The notes beneath the pieces were generated by a model. The model did not search any database. It was not told the origin of the DNA and saw nothing but the letters and a program-made list of their open reading frames with translations. Source: Ferruginibacter sp. (lineage in GTDB: Bacteria > Bacteroidota > Bacteroidia > Chitinophagales > Chitinophagaceae). Taken from it: DNA of 64,000 nt. The DNA lies in NCBI GenBank assembly GCA_019638525.1, contig JAHBTO010000003.1:496001-560000 (forward strand). Reading direction: 5' to 3'. This document shows, in pieces, positions 59,721 to 64,000 of this stretch (the stretch's first letter is position 1; each line of letters opens with the position of its first letter). Position numbers and translations under genes: made by a program.

Positions 59721-62700
59721 TCAGGGTAATTGCTTTTTTTTCTTCCTGCGTTCTTCCCGGCGCTGTATTCTTTCTTCTTTTGAGTATTTATCAAAATCCC
59801 TGCTGTAAGATAACCGTACACCGGTTCTGTTGCGCTGGCCCAATGTAGCATCAACCACCGTACGGTTAAAGCCCACAATTCTTAATTTACCATCGGTACT
59901 TAATAAATATTCTACAGTAATATCAGGTGTTAGCAACACGTTGGTTTGGCGGGCCTGTAAAATATAAGGATTGTTATAATCTATATTGCCACCCAGCGAT
60001 ATGATAAGCCTTCCATTCAGGTATGCTTTTTTAAATCCAAAATTTCCTGAAGCTTCTAACGCATTTATCAGTTCGGTACTGGTAAGGTTGTAATTAGAAT
60101 TGAATGTTATGTAAGGTGTGATGGTGGGATCTTTAAAAAGTTTCTGGAACACTTTTGTTAACTGGTTATTTAAAAAACCCGAAATTACCTGCCCGGCAGT
60201 ACCCGATAAAAAGTTTGCAGTAGATGCTCCAAAGCCACCATTGTTATCATTAATAAATGTATTAAATAAAAGTAATGAAGCTACCTGCCTGTTCTGTTCA
60301 TTTTCATCTTTCGAAAACTTTTTAAGGTTTTCGAGCAATACAGGATCCCTGGATGATTCGGTTTGTTTGTTTTCGGGAATTACAAATTCAAAAGCAATTT
60401 TGGGCGCTTTTAAAGTATTGGTTAAATGAGCTACAATATTTAAATCAGATTTTTGCTGAAATTTTCCCCGGCTTGTGGCCAGCGAACTTAAATCAACATT
60501 GTGCGCCTGGTACTCTGCATCAATATTTATCTGTGCTTCGTAGGGGTCGCCGTTCCAGGTAATAGAGCCGTTATCAATGCTAAAATATTTCTGTAAAAAA
60601 GTTTGAAAATTAAATTTGTATTCACCGTCAGTAATATCGTATTTGCCCCTGATGGTTAATGGTTCCCTGGTGCCCACGGTTATGTTCAGCAATCCGTTAC
60701 CTCGTCCTTTTATGACATCACCGGTGGCTTCATCAAGTATCACATCAATTTTGCAGGCAGGGTTTGCCGTTAGGTTCATGGTTACAAAAAAATTGCTTTC
60801 CTGTTTCCCTTTAAACTCATCCTCCATCCGGGAACCATATTGTATAAAATCTATGTAATCTATCTTCCCATATTCCTGGCTGTTACCTGTAGGTATATAA
60901 ATGTGGCTACTGTCAACAGGCGATGGCTCACCGGTTATATTCATACGCATATCACTCATAGGCCCGTTTAAAGTCATCAATGCCTTACCTGTTACTTTGC
61001 CATAAAACTGGCTGTTATCTCGGCTTGTTGTATTCAACAACAACATTTTGCCGGTTTCAAAACGTATATTTTCAAAACCAAAATTGCTGAAGAACTGGTG
61101 GTATAGTTTGCCGCTGGCTGTGCCGGTATTGTTTAATGTGTCTTTAAGTTGTAAAGTTCCAAAATCAATTTCATCAGGATAAAAATTAATGGTTTCGTTT
61201 GAAAATTTATATGTGCATTGTGTATAAACAACTTTTAACGAACCATCAGTTATATTTAACGGGCCGGTTACATAACGGTTATTGGGCCCGCCAAAAATTT
61301 TCAGGTCGCTGTTCACATTTCCTGTCATGTTACTAAAAATACCTTTAAGGTAATTGTTTAGTATGCTGATATCAAAACGGTAGGCTTTAAATGTAAAATA
61401 GCTTTGGTTGGCAGTTGTGTCTTTGTAATTGTATCTGCCATCAATTTCAAATTTATTTTTTTCACCTTCAGCTTCTCCTTTGGCAGTAATTTCACCGGTG
61501 CTTGTATTTACGCTGCCTTTTACTTTTACTGTACCTATCTCCGAATTATCTAACCTGAATTCTTCAGCTTTGGCATCATATTCTAAAATTTGTTTTCCAA
61601 ATGGGTCACGCAAACGTAAGGTACCTGTAAGGATGCCTTCGAGCCTTGGTTGTTTTAAAAAAAGTTGGGTAAAATCATTAATGTTCACTTTCCTGAGGTT
61701 TGCCACAAGATTGGTATGATCTGTTAGTTCATCAAGTTCGGTTGATATCACTATTTCCTGGTTGCCCTGTAAAAATTTTACATTATTGGCTTCAATATAT
61801 GATTTACGCAAAGTGATATGCCCGTCTTTGGCAAGTTCCCATTTTTTATCATTAAGTATAAATGATGATGGCGAAAAATCTATGCTAAAACCATCGGGAT
61901 AGGTTTGTACCCTTGCATTTAATTCTGTATTTCCAATTGTTTTACTGGCGCTTGTTGTAAGGCTGATAGTTGAGATATCATTTTTTGAACTGAACAATAA
62001 CTTGGTGTTAGGTAATTTTAAACTGTCTGATATTTTAATTTCATTTACTGAGATATCAGTAACCAGGCTATCCATATTTCCAGTGGCAGTTAGTGAAATG
62101 TTATCAAAAACTTTACCATCGTAATTAAACATCGGTACATCGGCTTGTACATTAAATAAATTTTGCGCCATTCTAAGGCTGCCCGAAAATTCTGCATTAT
62201 CAAACCCTTTTAACCGGTTATCAAACAAACGAACATATTCATCAACCAGTTTTGTTTTTATTTTAAATGAAAAATCCTGGTCGCCAATATCATAATTTGG
62301 TTTGTTAAAATAAGAAGGGTAGTACCTGTTGAGGAACACGCTGAATGCATCGGGCAGTTCAAGAATTTTATATTTACCGGTGATATTGCCTTCCATTTCA
62401 TTAGTGGCTACCTGTAACACTTTATTGGCATTGCTGTCAATGTACGAGTTAAGCGAAAAATAATCGAACGAGAGTTGACTGCTGTCGTGCATCAATTTTG
62501 CATTATACATTTTTGCAGTACCCAAAAAATTATCAATGTTATTGCCCACAAAATCAAAGTTTAGCAGGCCCGATAAAATGAAATTGTCTTTTGTAAAATT
62601 TAGATTTTGCAGGTTGGCATATTGCAGGTCGGCATTAAAATTAAATTTTGATGTATCGCCCAGTAAGCTTACTGATCCGTTCAGGTTGTTTATTTTTAAA

Positions 62701-64000
62701 TTAGGGTCGTCAATATCAAGTTTGCCGGTAAAAAGATGTTTTAAAAAGGTTCCGTTTAATGTTATGTTTTTGTATTGATAACCCGAAAACTCAAGGCTGT
62801 ACACTTTTCCATCAAAATCGGCATTAAGACTTTGTAGGGTAAGGCCTGTGCCTTTTACTTTCCCATCCAATGCAACCATACCAATTTTGGGGTTATTAAA
62901 CAGCCTGCCAATATTAAGCCCTTGCGATGATATTTTTCCGGAATATGTGGCCAGTTTTCCATCGGGTAGTTTCATGTTTACATCGGCATTTAAGTTGCCG
63001 ATACTTGTACTTACATTACCATAGGCTACAAAATCTTTTATAAAGCCTGTGAAGTTTCCTTTAAACCTGATATTACCCAGGCTTTGCATTTGCTGTTTGC
63101 CTAACCTGTTTAATGATGGAACCAGTTTAACCAGGTCGTAATAATTTGTAACCAGGTTGTTCGATTTAAAATCAATGAATGTATTATTAATGTCGGGCAA
63201 GCCCTTCAAAGATATATCGCCATTGATGATGGTGTTATCGCTTTTTAATGTAAAATCACGGGCAGCTAAATTATCAATACTACCTTTTGCCTGCCCGTTA
63301 AAATGTATAACCCTGTTCCATGATTTTAATTCGGGTGCAAAAAAAGCAATGTCATCGCTGTGTATAGTACTGTTTGTAAACCTGCCCTCCAGTTTTACTT
63401 TGTGTAAAAAATCGCTCATGTCGTCATTAAAATCATTATACCGCATGGCATAATAATTTCCTATCCTGCTTTTATCGGTTATAATATCCAGGTTGTTAAA
63501 CTCCATGATGGATGGCGTAAGTTTCATATCTGCAACAATCTCCTTCACTTCAAACCCGCTTTTTTCTTTTGTAGATAATTTTAAATGGGTAGAGATAGTG
63601 TCTTTATAAAACATTACATTATTTAACTGCCCGTTAATAGAACTGAAAATGATATGTTGCCCGTCGAACCGGTCGGTATATGGTAGGTGTTGGGTTTCTC
63701 TTTCATTGATGAAGCGTCCATCTTGTAAGGTAATTGTTCCTATAGTTATCTTCCAGTTGGCAGCATTCCATTGCAGTTGCGATAGGTTGATTGCAACTGC
63801 CGTATCCGGCTGTCGTTTTGGTGCCGATGGCCGGTTGCCTGTATAATCATAAATACCAAATATAGGTTCATCCAGTTTTACTTCGTTTATGCTTACCTGT
63901 TTTTTTGTAAGGTCAAAATCATCGGCTTTAAGAAAAAGTTTTTTTATTGATGCTCTTAAATCCTGGCCAATCCAACCATCAATTTTATTGAATGTAACAT
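59721..64000 (-). CDS. TamB/AsmA-like translocation and assembly protein (5' partial)
   Basis: Only the C-terminal part lies in the window: reading is open without a stop from the stop codon near 59721 to the right edge, so the visible piece is about 1425 residues and the true N-terminus lies beyond. The sequence is a long series of beta strands of the AsmA/TamB kind (DFLTLKSDNTIINGDISLKGLP shows the style in part), ending with a TamB-family C-terminal domain (YNNPYILQARQTNVLLTPDITVEYLL, FNRTVVDATLGQRNRTGVRLSYSRDF) and a Lys/Arg-rich tail. TamB-type proteins move lipids or assemble outer-membrane proteins. Convergent with ribBA. Confidence 0.85.
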   Translation of the reverse strand, partial: VTFNKIDGWIGQDLRASIKKLFLKADDFDLTKKQVSINEVKLDEPIFGIYDYTGNRPSAPKRQPDTAVAINLSQLQWNAANWKITIGTITLQDGRFINERETQHLPYTDRFDGQHIIFSSINGQLNNVMFYKDTISTHLKLSTKEKSGFEVKEIVADMKLTPSIMEFNNLDIITDKSRIGNYYAMRYNDFNDDMSDFLHKVKLEGRFTNSTIHSDDIAFFAPELKSWNRVIHFNGQAKGSIDNLAARDFTLKSDNTIINGDISLKGLPDINNTFIDFKSNNLVTNYYDLVKLVPSLNRLGKQQMQSLGNIRFKGNFTGFIKDFVAYGNVSTSIGNLNADVNMKLPDGKLATYSGKISSQGLNIGRLFNNPKIGMVALDGKVKGTGLTLQSLNADFDGKVYSLEFSGYQYKNITLNGTFLKHLFTGKLDIDDPNLKINNLNGSVSLLGDTSKFNFNADLQYANLQNLNFTKDNFILSGLLNFDFVGNNIDNFLGTAKMYNAKLMHDSSQLSFDYFSLNSYIDSNANKVLQVATNEMEGNITGKYKILELPDAFSVFLNRYYPSYFNKPNYDIGDQDFSFKIKTKLVDEYVRLFDNRLKGFDNAEFSGSLRMAQNLFNVQADVPMFNYDGKVFDNISLTATGNMDSLVTDISVNEIKISDSLKLPNTKLLFSSKNDISTISLTTSASKTIGNTELNARVQTYPDGFSIDFSPSSFILNDKKWELAKDGHITLRKSYIEANNVKFLQGNQEIVISTELDELTDHTNLVANLRKVNINDFTQLFLKQPRLEGILTGTLRLRDPFGKQILEYDAKAEEFRLDNSEIGTVKVKGSVNTSTGEITAKGEAEGEKNKFEIDGRYNYKDTTANQSYFTFKAYRFDISILNNYLKGIFSNMTGNVNSDLKIFGGPNNRYVTGPLNITDGSLKVVYTQCTYKFSNETINFYPDEIDFGTLQLKDTLNNTGTASGKLYHQFFSNFGFENIRFETGKMLLLNTTSRDNSQFYGKVTGKALMTLNGPMSDMRMNITGEPSPVDSSHIYIPTGNSQEYGKIDYIDFIQYGSRMEDEFKGKQESNFFVTMNLTANPACKIDVILDEATGDVIKGRGNGLLNITVGTREPLTIRGKYDITDGEYKFNFQTFLQKYFSIDNGSITWNGDPYEAQINIDAEYQAHNVDLSSLATSRGKFQQKSDLNIVAHLTNTLKAPKIAFEFVIPENKQTESSRDPVLLENLKKFSKDENEQNRQVASLLLFNTFINDNNGGFGASTANFLSGTAGQVISGFLNNQLTKVFQKLFKDPTITPYITFNSNYNLTSTELINALEASGNFGFKKAYLNGRLIISLGGNIDYNNPYILQARQTNVLLTPDITVEYLLSTDGKLRIVGFNRTVVDATLGQRNRTGVRLSYSRDFDKYSKEERIQRREERRKKKKQLP

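Noticed and set aside
1-64000. tRNA, rRNA, CRISPR arrays, insertion sequences, prophage
   Set aside because: Looked for along all intergenic regions and not seen; every gap is short and AT-rich without typical structures.

Overview
The window is one contiguous stretch of an AT-rich chromosome from the phylum Bacteroidota, most like the Chitinophagaceae. That placement is an inference from gene content and not from a marker-gene tree. It rests on a fused-type CcoNO cbb3 oxidase, a type IX secretion (T9SS) PorW/SprE-like protein, a secreted protein with a gliding-motility-type C-terminal sorting domain, two TonB-dependent receptors with carboxypeptidase-regulatory-like N-termini, a Porin_10-type outer-membrane protein, an HYC_CC_PP-family protein, and promoter-like TAnnTTTG boxes. 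No tRNA, rRNA, CRISPR array, insertion sequence or phage gene was seen. The window opens inside ccoNO and closes inside a very large TamB-like gene, so both end genes are partial.

Layout. 1-4677: cbb3 cytochrome oxidase operon (ccoNO end, ccoQ, ccoP, ccoG, ccoH, a TauE/SafE-like membrane protein). 4748-8538: a small coiled-coil protein, then on the minus strand rluD, a PAS histidine kinase and a response regulator fused to a CRP/FNR-type DNA-binding module. 8562-12024: lipB, a secreted unknown, an ACC-deaminase-like PLP enzyme and a sugar-nucleotidyltransferase-like protein. 12119-14117: an ECF sigma factor with a membrane protein that joins an anti-sigma-like N-terminus to a periplasmic trypsin-like protease, divergent from a tiny lipoprotein. 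14221-22214: an eight-gene aromatic amino acid operon (pheA, aminotransferase, tyrA, GNAT, DAHP synthase-chorismate mutase, aroB, aroA, aroC) preceded by a promoter, a 26-codon leader peptide rich in Trp/Phe/Tyr codons and an intrinsic terminator, i.e. an apparent transcription attenuator. 22211-29760: DinB-like protein and cell-wall genes (VanX-like dipeptidase, L,D-transpeptidase, RlpA, OmpA/TSP3, PBP1A). 29850-34852: PorW/SprE-like, an M23-like N-terminal fragment, bactofilin, a small membrane protein and a SprT-like protein. 35546-37638: an ECF sigma/RskA-like/fasciclin module. 37974-42184: sucC, purine nucleoside phosphorylase and a porin. 42288-47452: a metal-handling cluster with a TonB receptor that carries its own HMA domain. 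47541-50783: glutamine amidotransferase, ATP-grasp-like and helical protein, an unrecognised pathway. 50876-64000: T9SS cargo, a DUF6580-like membrane protein, rnhA, an Oar-like TonB receptor, ribBA and the TamB-like gene.

The strongest non-coding signals are the aromatic leader/attenuator (14221-14400) and a pair of divergent, near-identical promoter-like elements, TTGGGTTAC-N14-GTAT, that face the ECF sigma gene and the small lipoprotein gene (13791-13883). The most plausible undescribed biochemistry is the three-gene amidotransferase/ATP-grasp-like/helical cluster. The anti-sigma-protease fusion and the HMA-fused TonB receptor are the most unusual protein architectures.
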